A program made the position numbers and the translations under genes. DNA of 64,000 nt, taken from assembly GCA_947307175.1 (NCBI GenBank), contig CAMZIK010000002.1:1-64000 (forward strand), given 5' to 3'. Source of the stretch: an uncultured Clostridia bacterium. GTDB lineage: Bacteria; Bacillota; Clostridia; Oscillospirales; Ruminococcaceae. Below the pieces are notes generated by a model. That model saw nothing but the letters and a program-made list of their open reading frames with translations. It had not been told where the DNA came from and ran no database searches. Every line of letters starts with the position of its first letter. Positions within the stretch are counted from its first letter, which is position 1. This document shows positions 8,213 through 16,040 of the stretch, one piece after another.

Positions 8213-9661
8213 TTATCTGCCTTCTTTTGCAAGCTCCTCCAGAGCCTCTGCGACTACTTCCCTCTCGTCAAAGTGTATCTTTACGCCGCCTGCAAGTATC
8301 TGATAATCCTCATGACCCTTTCCTGCAAGCACGATTATATCATCTTTTTCTGCATTCTTGATAGCCCAGTGTATAGCTTCACGTCTGTCGCAGATCTTTA
8401 TGTAAGGTGTAGTCTTGCCTTCAAGCCCGACAAGGATATCCTTGATGATCTCCTCCGGGTCTTCGTTTCTCGGATTATCCGAGGTAACGATAAGAAAATC
8501 CGAATTATCCGCTGCAGCCGCAGCCATGAGCGGTCTTTTTGTGGCATCTCTGTTTCCGCCGCAGCCGAACAGGCACTTGACCTTGCCGACCGAACACTCC
8601 TTGATAGCCTTGAGAACATTTATCAGGGCATCAGGTGTATGTGCATAGTCACAGATGACCGTAAAATCTCTCTTTGTCGGAACAATCTCTGCTCTGCCTC
8701 TTACTCCTCCGACGCCTGCGATAGCTCTTATCGTCCTGTCAACGTCATATCCGAGCGTTTCCATACAAGCGATAACTGCAAGAGAGTTTGAAACGTTGAA
8801 CAGACCCGGCATCGGGAATGTAACGTTGTGCTTTTTCTTTCCGTCCGAGAAAACATACTTTACACCGCTTGCGCACAGCAGAACATCATCAGCCATAAAA
8901 TCGGCTTCTCCGCCCACAGAGTAAGTCTTTACTGGGCAGTCAACTTCCTTGATATATCTTCTGCCGTACTCATCATCGTTATTGATTATCGCCGTATCGG
9001 AAAGCCTGAACAGCTCTTTCTTTGCGAGATAGTAATTCTCCATAGTTCCGTGAACATCAAGATGATCCTGCGTTAGATTGGTAAAAATGCCGACCTTGTA
9101 TCTGCACGCAGCGACTCTCTTTTGTTCAAGTCCCTGAGAGGACACCTCCATGACCGCATAATCGCAGCCTGCCTCGACCATTTTGCTGAAAAGCTCATAA
9201 AGGTCATACGGCTCCGGCGTTGTTCTTGTCGTAGGATAGATGCTTCCGCCTATCTCGTTCTGACAGGTACCGATAAGACCCACTTTGCAGCCCATTGAGG
9301 TAAGAACTTTCTTTATCATCGTAGTGATAGTGGTCTTGCCGTTTGTTCCTGTAACGCCTATAAGCTTTATCTTGTTCTGCGGATTGTCGAACCACGCAGC
9401 ACAGATCATCGGATAAAGCGTTCTTGTATCCTCAACGATTATCTGGTTGTCAAGACCGAGATCCCTTTCACAGACTACGACCGTGCAGCCCTTTGCTATC
9501 ATATCCTCAGCCGCATCGTGTCCGTCAAAGGTATTGCCCTTTATGCACACGAACATCGTACCCTGCTTTATCTCGCTTCTTGTATCGCTTGTGACGCCGT
9601 TTATCTCACAGTCGGGAATACTCACCTCAGCGATACCCTTCATCAATTCATATAATTTCAT
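8213..9661 (-). CDS. murE: UDP-MurNAc-L-Ala-D-Glu--meso-diaminopimelate ligase
   Basis: Adds the third residue of the stem peptide. The P-loop GVTGTNGKTTITTM, the TTRTTPEPYDLYELF substrate loop and the Mur-ligase DH pattern LTQDHLDVHGT are present. The amino-acid specificity loop reads SDNPRNEDP; DNPR is the motif associated with meso-diaminopimelate rather than lysine, so the wall is predicted to be mDAP-type. 482 aa is normal. ATG at 9661 has GAGGGG 10 nt upstream. Located between the PASTA PBP and murF. Confidence 0.96.
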   Translation of the reverse strand: MKLYELMKGIAEVSIPDCEINGVTSDTRSEIKQGTMFVCIKGNTFDGHDAAEDMIAKGCTVVVCERDLGLDNQIIVEDTRTLYPMICAAWFDNPQNKIKLIGVTGTNGKTTITTMIKKVLTSMGCKVGLIGTCQNEIGGSIYPTTRTTPEPYDLYELFSKMVEAGCDYAVMEVSSQGLEQKRVAACRYKVGIFTNLTQDHLDVHGTMENYYLAKKELFRLSDTAIINNDDEYGRRYIKEVDCPVKTYSVGGEADFMADDVLLCASGVKYVFSDGKKKHNVTFPMPGLFNVSNSLAVIACMETLGYDVDRTIRAIAGVGGVRGRAEIVPTKRDFTVICDYAHTPDALINVLKAIKECSVGKVKCLFGCGGNRDATKRPLMAAAAADNSDFLIVTSDNPRNEDPEEIIKDILVGLEGKTTPYIKICDRREAIHWAIKNAEKDDIIVLAGKGHEDYQILAGGVKIHFDEREVVAEALEELAKEGR

Positions 9662-9701
9662 TTTCTCATTTCCCCTCGGAACTGTTTTCCCTGTATTTGC
9701 A

Positions 9702-12044
9702 TTACTGCGAATGGACTGTAGTACTTGTGAACGTAACGGTTATCGACGTTCCCACAGGCACTTTTCGTCCCGCAATAGCTTGCTGGTCAGCTTGAGCGAC
9801 CGTACCTTCCTCACTTGCGCCCGAACCCTGAGCTGTAAGGTTCAGTCCGTAGCTTGCAAGCAGATCCTTAGCCTGCTGTCTTGTAAGACCGAACAGGTTC
9901 GGTACTGTTACTGTCTCAGGCTTTGTATCATCGGTACAAAGCACGACTGTTCCTCCGTTTTCTATCGAAACGCCTGTCGGATACTGTCTTACGACATTCT
10001 TTCCGTTTCCTATTATCTTGACATTGAGCGAAAGATTTTCAAGTGTCTGCTTTGCACTTTCGATCTTATATGTCTGAACATTCGGAACAGAGACCTGAAG
10101 AGTCTTTCTTTCCTCCTCGGTATACTGCGGGAATATCTCCAGATACGGCAGCATCTCGTTCATTACATTAACGCATATCGGCGCAGCTACCTGGCTTCCG
10201 TAATACTGATCTCCCGTAGGCTCATCCACCATTACCAGCATTATCACCTGCGGATCGTCCGCAGGGGCAAATGCGCAGTATGATGAAACGTAGGTGTTGC
10301 CCTTGGGGTTTTCATCTATCTTCTGCGAAGTACCTGATTTTCCGCCTATGCGATATCCCTGAATGTAGCAGTTTCCGCTCTTTTCCGTCTGCACGACATT
10401 TTCGAGTATCTTTCTCATCTCGTCAGATGTACGCTTTGAGATGACCTGGCGCTTTTTGATGACCTCATTTTTCTTGACGATATTGCCGTTTTCATCGGTA
10501 ATTGTGTTGACTACCTGCGGAGTAAGCAGGTTGCCGCCGTTTACGATAGCCGACGCCGCGGTTATCATCTGTATCGGCGTGAGCTTGTTGGTCTGTCCGA
10601 AGGACGATGACGCAAGTTCGACAGGTCCGATATTATCTCTTCCTATCGTGTTGTTCACCGTGATGGACATAGACTCGCCGGGCAGGTCAATGCCCGTAAG
10701 ATCGGTAAATCCGAACGCATCCAGGTAATCGCAGAACTTCTCACCGCCCAGCGTCAGACCTATCTGCACGAATGCAGGGTTGCACGAATGTGTCATCGCA
10801 AGCTGAAAGTCCTGCATACCGTGATCGACGAATGACCAGCAGTTGAACTCTCTGTCTGCGACCTTTATCTTTGTATTACAGCTGAAAGTATCCTTCAGCG
10901 TTATCGCATTTTCCTCAAGTGCCGATGCACCTGTAAATATCTTGAATACAGAACCCGGGAAGTAAAGCTCGGATACCGCCTTGTTCTTCCACTGCGTAGA
11001 CCACGCATCGAGTCTTTTCTTTGTAAACTCCTCCGACTTTTCGTCCATACCCGCGAGCATCTGTGCCGTTGCCTTGTCGGTTATCTTGCCCGGCTCGTTG
11101 GGGTCGTAGCTGTAATCTGTCGCCATAGCCAGCACCTGAGCAGTCTTAGGATTCATAACTATTCCTGCTGCCCTGTATTTCGGCTTATGCTCTGCAACAG
11201 CGTTCTTGAGCGCCTTTTCAAGCATATACTGGATATTGGAATCTATGTTCAGATTGACATTATAGCCGTTCTGAGCGTTGTATTCCTGCTTGTAGCGGTA
11301 AGGTATCTCGTTTCCGTCGCCGTCCTTGGCAGTGATTATCCTGCCGTCAACGCCTGAAAGCTGATCGTTGTAATACGACTCAACTCCATAGATTCCCTTG
11401 CCGTCAAAGTCCGTATGTCCGATGACATTTGAAGCCAGCGAGCTTTGCGGATAGACACGGTTTGTTGTCGGCTCACATCTTACGCCGTCAACATCAAGCT
11501 CTGTAAGCTTGTTTTCTATCTCCGTAGAAAGTGATCTTTCAACGTCACGCTTGATTATCTTATATCTTGAAGACTCATCTGTCAGCGATTTTCTCACCGT
11601 AGCTGTGTCCGTTGTAAGCTTCTGCGAAAGGAAATGCACCAGATCATCAAGCACCTGAGTGCCTGTTTTTGCGTTGCTCAGTCTTTCCTGATAGTTTTTC
11701 AGTTTTTCGTCGTTTTTTTCGCTCTTTACAAGAGCCTCAAGATCCTCTCTGAGCTGATCTTTCTTATCAAGGAATCCCTTGAGCATCACAGGGTCGCAGT
11801 ACACCGTGTAAACGGTAGCGCTCTGCGCAAGCACCGAGCCTTTGGCATCATATATCGTTCCTCTTGATGCAGAAACGACCGTGCTTTGCAGCTGCTGCCC
11901 GTTGGCAAGCGTTTTCCAGTAGTTGCTTTCAAGCACCGACACCTTGAATATCGAATAGACGATATACCCTGCCAGTATTGCTATGGGAAGCGCAAAGATC
12001 CAGTTGAGTCTTTTCCTCATTCTTGCGCTTGGTCTGTCAGTCAT
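9702..12044 (-). CDS. Class B penicillin-binding protein with two PASTA domains (FtsI/SpoVD type)
   Basis: Transpeptidase for septal peptidoglycan. A short basic N-terminus and one membrane anchor (about residues 14-34) precede the PBP dimerisation domain, which starts with the typical SRGTIYDAKGSVLA. The transpeptidase domain has SVFK (Ser365 nucleophile), SCN (420-422) and KSGTS (569-573). Two C-terminal PASTA domains follow (starting VSVPNVQTYKIESAK and VTVPNLFGLTRQQAK), which bind muropeptides or guide septal localisation in other species. 780 aa. ATG at 12044 has GAGGGAG. Either the vegetative FtsI/PBP2B or the sporulation SpoVD; the dcw position with ftsL upstream favours a division role, but the sequence alone cannot separate them. 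Confidence 0.93.
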   Translation of the reverse strand: MTDRPSARMRKRLNWIFALPIAILAGYIVYSIFKVSVLESNYWKTLANGQQLQSTVVSASRGTIYDAKGSVLAQSATVYTVYCDPVMLKGFLDKKDQLREDLEALVKSEKNDEKLKNYQERLSNAKTGTQVLDDLVHFLSQKLTTDTATVRKSLTDESSRYKIIKRDVERSLSTEIENKLTELDVDGVRCEPTTNRVYPQSSLASNVIGHTDFDGKGIYGVESYYNDQLSGVDGRIITAKDGDGNEIPYRYKQEYNAQNGYNVNLNIDSNIQYMLEKALKNAVAEHKPKYRAAGIVMNPKTAQVLAMATDYSYDPNEPGKITDKATAQMLAGMDEKSEEFTKKRLDAWSTQWKNKAVSELYFPGSVFKIFTGASALEENAITLKDTFSCNTKIKVADREFNCWSFVDHGMQDFQLAMTHSCNPAFVQIGLTLGGEKFCDYLDAFGFTDLTGIDLPGESMSITVNNTIGRDNIGPVELASSSFGQTNKLTPIQMITAASAIVNGGNLLTPQVVNTITDENGNIVKKNEVIKKRQVISKRTSDEMRKILENVVQTEKSGNCYIQGYRIGGKSGTSQKIDENPKGNTYVSSYCAFAPADDPQVIMLVMVDEPTGDQYYGSQVAAPICVNVMNEMLPYLEIFPQYTEEERKTLQVSVPNVQTYKIESAKQTLENLSLNVKIIGNGKNVVRQYPTGVSIENGGTVVLCTDDTKPETVTVPNLFGLTRQQAKDLLASYGLNLTAQGSGASEEGTVAQADQQAIAGRKVPVGTSITVTFTSTTVHSQ

Positions 12045-12181
12045 AAATTACTCCCTCTTGAACAGCCGAAGTTCTCCGATAACGTTTTCGTTAGCTGCGA
12101 AAATTTCGGCAACAGTATAGAACAAGAAAGTCAGACACAAAATATATTTGTCTCCAACTTTCCTCATAGCTATTTTATTCA

Positions 12182-12652
12182 TTACAGCCCGATATATTCC
12201 AGCACCGAAACGAACCAGTTTTTGATCCTTACAAATACGCTCTGGTCTTTCTGTTCTATGACGTTAGCCACAGCCTCGTTGTCGACCTCAACATACTCTA
12301 TCTGAGACTTTTCGAGCTTGATAAGTCCCAGCTCGTTACGGGCATATTCTTCCACCTTGGTCATACTTGTTTTCTGAGCAAGCTCTGATTCAAGGCTGGT
12401 ATTGCCGTCCTGAAGCTCATTGAGCTGATTCTGGAGCTGAGTCTGCTCAGCACAAAGCCCTGATATCTGTACTTTCTCGTAGATCATAACGCAAAGCAGC
12501 GTGCATACGATAGTACAAAGTATCACGAATCTAATCGAAAAGAACTTCTTTTCGGCAGCTGTATTCTTTTTATGTTCGATCTCTCTGTCTACAACAGACA
12601 CCTCGTCCTCAAACGAGTTATAGTCGTAGGCAAGATTATGGATCTTAGCCAT
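12182..12652 (-). CDS. ftsL: FtsL-like septum formation protein
   Basis: Small bitopic division protein: cytoplasmic ~50 residues, one helix (about 53-72 of the trimmed protein, IRFVILCTIVCTLLCVMIYE), then a leucine/glutamine-rich coiled coil (QTQLQNQLNELQDGNTSLES) ending in the FtsL/DivIC-like VEEYARNELGLIK. It would bridge FtsQ/DivIB and the SEDS-PBP pair. The ORF track begins at 12706, but ATG at 12652 has AGAGGTG at 7 nt spacing, and the residues upstream (MARRERKKSLC) look like untranslated leader. It sits between rsmH and the PBP, the normal ftsL slot; identity rests on position and topology because the family is poorly conserved. Confidence 0.85.
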   Translation of the reverse strand: MAKIHNLAYDYNSFEDEVSVVDREIEHKKNTAAEKKFFSIRFVILCTIVCTLLCVMIYEKVQISGLCAEQTQLQNQLNELQDGNTSLESELAQKTSMTKVEEYARNELGLIKLEKSQIEYVEVDNEAVANVIEQKDQSVFVRIKNWFVSVLEYIGL

Positions 12653-12769
12653 AGTCAAGCACCTCTGTTTTTTACACAAGCTCTTCTTTCTCTCTCTCCG
12701 AGCCAAATGGTTTTTCCTTAAAGTTTTCTCTCTTTTTGATTTTTCTCTTTTAAAAAAATAATATCTCTT

Positions 12770-13714
12770 TTATCTCTCTGTATTTTCTATCTTTTCAATT
12801 ATCCTCAGTTTTGCACTGTGGCTTCTGTTATTTACCGCAAGCTCTTCAGCGCTCGCCTCTACCGGTTTGCGTGTTATCATCTTTCCTCTCGGCTTTTTCC
12901 CGCACACGCAAACGGGAAAATCCGGCGGACAGGTACAGCCCGTACAGAAGCTTTTGAATCTTTGCTTCACGAGCCTGTCCTCAAGCGAATGGAACGAGAT
13001 CACGCAAAGTCTTCCGCCTGTATTCAAGCAGTCGAAAGCCTTGTCCAGCGCCAGGCTCAGATGTTCAAGTTCGCTGTTTACCTCTATCCTTATCGCCTGA
13101 AATGTTTTTTTGCAGGGATTCTTGTCCCTTCTTACCTTTTGGGGAACGCAGTTCTTGATGACCTCTGCAAGCTCCAATGTTGTTTCGATCGGTTTTTGCT
13201 CTCTCGCCTTAACGATACCCGAAGCGATGCTCCTTGCGAATTTTTCCTCGCCGTACTCAAAAATGATCTTTGAAAGCTGTTCATAGCTGTAACTGTTCAC
13301 AACGTCTCTTGCGCTCATTCCCTCACGGCTCATTCTCATATCCAGTGCCGCATCAGTATGGTAGGAAAAGCCTCTTTCCGCATTGTCGAGCTGGAACGAG
13401 GAAACGCCCAGGTCGAGAAGTATCCCGTCAACTCCGTCTATACCGAGATCGCCGAGTATCTCATCTATCTGTGAATAATTTCCTTTCACGACTGTTGCAG
13501 GATAGCCCTTCAGTCTTTCGGAAGCGACCTTCACAGCATCGGGGTCTCTGTCTATCGCAATGAGTCTTCCGCCTTTTTCGGCATCAAGTCTCTTTGCTAT
13601 CTCGCAGGAATGACCCGCACCACCTGCTGTACCGTCGCAGTATATACCGTCGGGTTTTATCGCAAGTCCCTCGATACACTCACCGAGCATAACGGAAACA
13701 TGGTTGAATTCCAT
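12770..13714 (-). CDS. rsmH: 16S rRNA (cytosine1402-N4)-methyltransferase RsmH
   Basis: SAM-dependent methyltransferase acting on 16S rRNA C1402 in the decoding centre, formerly MraW. N-terminus HVSVMLGECIEGL, SAM motif YCDGTAGGAGHS followed by AIDRDPDAV, the GILLDLGVSSFQLDNAERGFSY block and the C-terminal CVISFHSLEDRLVKQRFK are diagnostic. 314 aa is normal. Its ATG overlaps the mraZ stop in a TAATG arrangement, implying translational coupling. Confidence 0.97.
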   Translation of the reverse strand: MEFNHVSVMLGECIEGLAIKPDGIYCDGTAGGAGHSCEIAKRLDAEKGGRLIAIDRDPDAVKVASERLKGYPATVVKGNYSQIDEILGDLGIDGVDGILLDLGVSSFQLDNAERGFSYHTDAALDMRMSREGMSARDVVNSYSYEQLSKIIFEYGEEKFARSIASGIVKAREQKPIETTLELAEVIKNCVPQKVRRDKNPCKKTFQAIRIEVNSELEHLSLALDKAFDCLNTGGRLCVISFHSLEDRLVKQRFKSFCTGCTCPPDFPVCVCGKKPRGKMITRKPVEASAEELAVNNRSHSAKLRIIEKIENTER

Positions 13715-14169
13715 TAAAAGTCCAGTCCTTCCAGATCGCTTGCGATCTCGCTCTCACTGTGCTCATTTATTTCGTTCCACCGCTGCTTGTCCCAGATCTC
13801 GCATCTGTCGCATACGCCTGCGACCACGATCTCCTTATCAAGTCCTGCGGCTTCACGCAGTGACTGAGCCACAAGTATCCTTCCCTGCTTATCGGGTTCT
13901 ACCTCGCAGGCCCAAGCCATAAAGCTTCTCTGCAGCGCTCTTGCCTTAGCCATCGGCAGAGCCTGTATCTTCTCGGCTTTCTTTTCAAAATTCTCCACCG
14001 AGTAGACGAACAAACAGCCGTCTATCCCTTTTGTAACGATGAACCGCTCGCCCAAAGCTTCTCTGAGCTTAGCAGGAAAGCTGAGTCTTCCCTTTGCATC
14101 CATCGACTGATTGAACGTACCGATAAGCATACCATCAAGCACGCTTTTGCGCTCATTCTCCTGCGGCAA
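13714..14169 (-). CDS. mraZ: Transcriptional regulator MraZ
   Basis: Ring-forming AbrB-fold DNA-binding protein that regulates the dcw operon it heads. Two SpoVT/AbrB-like repeats are visible: SMDAKGRLSFPAKLREAL and EPDKQGRILVAQSLREAAGL. The ORF-track GTG at 14178 is part of the GAGGAGGTG Shine-Dalgarno itself. The TTG at 14169 is 7-8 nt after AGGAGG and is my preferred start (MPQENERKSVL); an ATG at 14130 would give the family-typical MLIGTFNQ start but has no SD. A promoter and four AGTG boxes lie just upstream. The stop overlaps rsmH. Confidence 0.93.
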   Translation of the reverse strand: MPQENERKSVLDGMLIGTFNQSMDAKGRLSFPAKLREALGERFIVTKGIDGCLFVYSVENFEKKAEKIQALPMAKARALQRSFMAWACEVEPDKQGRILVAQSLREAAGLDKEIVVAGVCDRCEIWDKQRWNEINEHSESEIASDLEGLDF

Positions 14170-14230
14170 GCCGTCCACCTCCTCTGCAAAATTTCATCTC
14201 GGGAACTGTTTTGGGCGAATTTTGCAAAAT

Positions 14231-14271
14231 TTTTGGCACTGTGTACCACTTTTTCGCACTTTTCACCACTG
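14231..14271 (-). promoter_or_regulatory. Predicted MraZ operator: four 10-bp-spaced AGTG boxes
   Basis: On the minus strand the sequence reads CAGTGGTGAA AAGTGCGAAA AAGTGGTACA CAGTGCCAAA: four direct repeats of AGTG(G/C) with an exact 10-bp period, one helical turn. MraZ proteins are known to bind tandem GTG-containing boxes in front of mraZ. The boxes start at about +1 of the predicted promoter and end about 60 bp before the mraZ start, so binding would act as a roadblock or block promoter escape (inference). Confidence 0.75.
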
Positions 14272-14278
14272 TAAGCTC

Positions 14279-14307
14279 ATTATACACCATTCCCGATGAA
14301 ATTGCAA
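14279..14307 (-). promoter_or_regulatory. Sigma-A-type promoter of the dcw operon
   Basis: Minus strand TTGCAA, 17-bp spacer, TATAAT; spacer ends in a TGGTG context. Transcription would start near 14272, directly at the MraZ boxes, leaving a leader of about 100 nt before mraZ. Confidence 0.8.
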
Positions 14308-14462
14308 TCGTAAAAATCCCCAAATCTTTTTCAGCGTGGGATTTTAATTGGACAGCTGTAAACAAATATATTCTTTTTCCGCTTGATTTGTAACTAAAAG
14401 TCCAAGCAGTGTAACAGTTTTGTAATCTGTGAACATTCAGGACGATTTTTCACACACCATAT

Positions 14463-14489
14463 GCGGTGTTATCGCCGCTGTTTTTTTCA
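14463..14489 (+). terminator. Possible plus-strand intrinsic terminator
   Basis: GCGGTG-TTAT-CGCCGC hairpin (6 bp with one G-U) followed by TGTTTTTTTC on the plus strand. No plus-strand gene precedes it, so it may end antisense transcription or a small plus-strand RNA. Confidence 0.4.
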
Positions 14490-14512
14490 AAGATATTGCA
14501 CCTGCCGCAAGG

Positions 14513-14541
14513 CTGACTGCTATGCGGCAGATTCTCCTTTT
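14513..14541. other. GC-rich hairpin in the mraZ-ppa intergenic region
   Basis: CTGCCGCA and TGCGGCAG, 8 bp perfect arms around a 13-nt loop, in an otherwise A/T-rich gap. On the minus strand it lies near the 5' end of RNA from the 14556-14584 promoter. No T-run follows, so it is not a classical terminator. Confidence 0.4.
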
Positions 14542-14555
14542 ATACCTTTTGATTA

Positions 14556-14584
14556 ATTATACCACCATATATAGTATACGTCAA
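14556..14584 (-). promoter_or_regulatory. Second promoter about 280 bp upstream of the dcw promoter
   Basis: Minus strand TTGACG, 17 bp, TATAAT, starting RNA near 14549. No ORF with an SD follows before the mraZ promoter; the RNA would begin with the CTGCCGCA...TGCGGCAG hairpin. It is either an additional dcw promoter or a small-RNA promoter. This, the two hairpins listed below and A/T-rich sequence are all I see in the 14.31-14.85 kb gap. Confidence 0.5.
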
Positions 14585-14766
14585 TAGGCTTTCTCAAAAA
14601 AATTGTAGTCACGGACAGATTTTAGGCTGTAAACTTTTGTAGTATCTTTTGGGTATTTGTTGCGTGAGAGAAAAAATTAAAATTTGGTAACAAATTTTTA
14701 GATATATCTTTTAATTATTACAAACGCTCTGCGGCATATTTTTTCAAAGTTTTTCGCAAAAAAACA

Positions 14767-14804
14767 AAAATGCAGTTGTTTTTATTCAAAAACGACTGCA
14801 TTTT
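14767..14804. terminator. Bidirectional intrinsic terminator after ppa
   Basis: AAAATGCAGTTGTTTTT and AAAAACGACTGCATTTT form a ~17-bp stem with an ATTC loop (one G-U pair). T-rich sequence follows on the minus strand, 45 bp after the ppa stop. Confidence 0.85.
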
Positions 14805-14849
14805 GTCTTAAAATATGATTTTTTTCGTCAAATTGCACAAAAGACTGCT

Positions 14850-15380
14850 TTATTTGCAATAACACTCGATATACAGATCAATACAGTTCTGAACGATGTC
14901 AACAGCGACTGCTTTGTTCTGCACATCATCAATTACCGTATCCTTATGCTCAAGAGCTTTGTAAACGGTAAAGAAATGCTTCATCTCATCGAAGATATGC
15001 TTTGGCAGTTCGGAGATGTCATCAATGTTATTATATGTAGGGTCCTGAACAGGCACACAGATTATTTTCTCATCATTTGCGCCATTGTCAAGCATTTTTA
15101 TCACGCCGATAGGATAGCACTCAACGAGCGACATCGGGATAAGCTGTTCCGAGCAGATAACGAGAACATCGAGAGGGTCGCCGTCATCGGCAACAGTTCT
15201 TGGGATAAATCCATAGTTAGCGGGATAGTGAGTCGAAGTATACAGTATCCTGTCCATTCTCAGAAGTCCCGTAGCCTTATCAAGTTCATATTTGACCTTT
15301 GAACCTTTGGATATTTCAATTACTGCGGTAAACTTGTTTTTGGTTATTGCCTTGGGTGAAATATCATGCCAGATATTCAT
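14850..15380 (-). CDS. ppa: Inorganic pyrophosphatase, family I
   Basis: Soluble Mg2+-dependent enzyme that hydrolyses PPi and so drives biosynthetic reactions. It has the family I active-site region YPANYGFIPRT and DDGDPLDVLVI with the conserved acidic cluster, and a KMLDNGANDEKIICVP segment. The true start is ATG at 15380 (MNIWHDISPK, 176 aa, the normal length) with AAGGAGG at the end of the preceding gene; the ORF-track extension to 15458 overlaps that gene in another frame. The 4-bp gap to the upstream gene indicates co-transcription. A strong terminator follows. Confidence 0.94.
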   Translation of the reverse strand: MNIWHDISPKAITKNKFTAVIEISKGSKVKYELDKATGLLRMDRILYTSTHYPANYGFIPRTVADDGDPLDVLVICSEQLIPMSLVECYPIGVIKMLDNGANDEKIICVPVQDPTYNNIDDISELPKHIFDEMKHFFTVYKALEHKDTVIDDVQNKAVAVDIVQNCIDLYIECYCK

Positions 15381-15384
15381 ATTT

Positions 15385-15951
15385 TCAATCCTCCTTGACC
15401 TTGTACATTCCTGCTCCTGCAAGTGCATCGGGAATATCAAAGACCGTTTCTCCGTCAAGCTCTACGGGTGAAAGGCAGCCCATATTATCATCACTGAGCA
15501 GATCCCAGAGAGTTGTGAACTCGTTTTTCTTTTTTACTCCGAGTTCCTCAAGGCTTTTTGCAAGCCCTTTCGTGTCTCTGACATATGCGGAAAACTCCTG
15601 ATAATCCTCAAAATAGATCTCCTCGTCCGTATCATTCGAGCCGAATCCGAAACGTGATACGCCGTCATTTGCAAGCAGCTCACCGAATCTTTCGATAACT
15701 GCGTAAGCAACTTTCTTTGTGCAGTTATCAAGATAGTATGTTTCATATTCTTCTCCTGATTCTTTTGGCAGCTCCAGAAAAAAGAACACAGGCTCGTTGA
15801 CAGTCTTTATGAAAGCTCTTGCCGCAGGCAGTAAAAGCTCTGCGCTCAGAACGCCTTTTATGCTTTCCTTTTCGCAGCAGAACGAAGACGATACATTTCC
15901 CGTATCTCTCAGGCTCACGCCCTGACATAATTTAAATACCGTATTATCCAT
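15385..15951 (-). CDS. Uncharacterised soluble protein co-transcribed with ppa
   Basis: 188 aa, acidic, no signal peptide or membrane segment. I do not recognise the family. It starts MDNTVFKLCQGVSLRD; a mixed alpha/beta pattern is suggested by segments such as EPVFFFLELPKE and VAYAVIERFGELLAN. GGGG precedes ATG 15951. It lies 4 bp upstream of ppa and about 90 bp downstream of the giant surface protein gene, with only a hairpin between, so it either shares read-through transcription or uses a promoter I could not see. Confidence 0.7.
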   Translation of the reverse strand: MDNTVFKLCQGVSLRDTGNVSSSFCCEKESIKGVLSAELLLPAARAFIKTVNEPVFFFLELPKESGEEYETYYLDNCTKKVAYAVIERFGELLANDGVSRFGFGSNDTDEEIYFEDYQEFSAYVRDTKGLAKSLEELGVKKKNEFTTLWDLLSDDNMGCLSPVELDGETVFDIPDALAGAGMYKVKED

Positions 15952-15971
15952 AAGTTTCCCCTGATTTAAGT

Positions 15972-16004
15972 AATTAAGGCACCTCGTACTGAAGTGCCTT
16001 AATT
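15972..16004. terminator. Hairpin terminator after the surface protein gene
   Basis: AATTAAGGCAC and GTGCCTTAATT, 11-bp arms around CTCGTACTGAA, 37 bp after the stop of the surface protein. The T-run is better on the plus strand (TTTTAGTTT) than on the minus strand, so termination of the minus-strand gene may be partial. Confidence 0.65.
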
Positions 16005-16040
16005 TTAGTTTACTTTGCTGCGGTCTTTACCGCTACGACC

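Noticed and set aside
14567-14579. Short A/T palindrome-like tract ATATATAGTATAC
   Set aside because: Part of the spacer of the predicted upstream promoter; no independent evidence of an operator.
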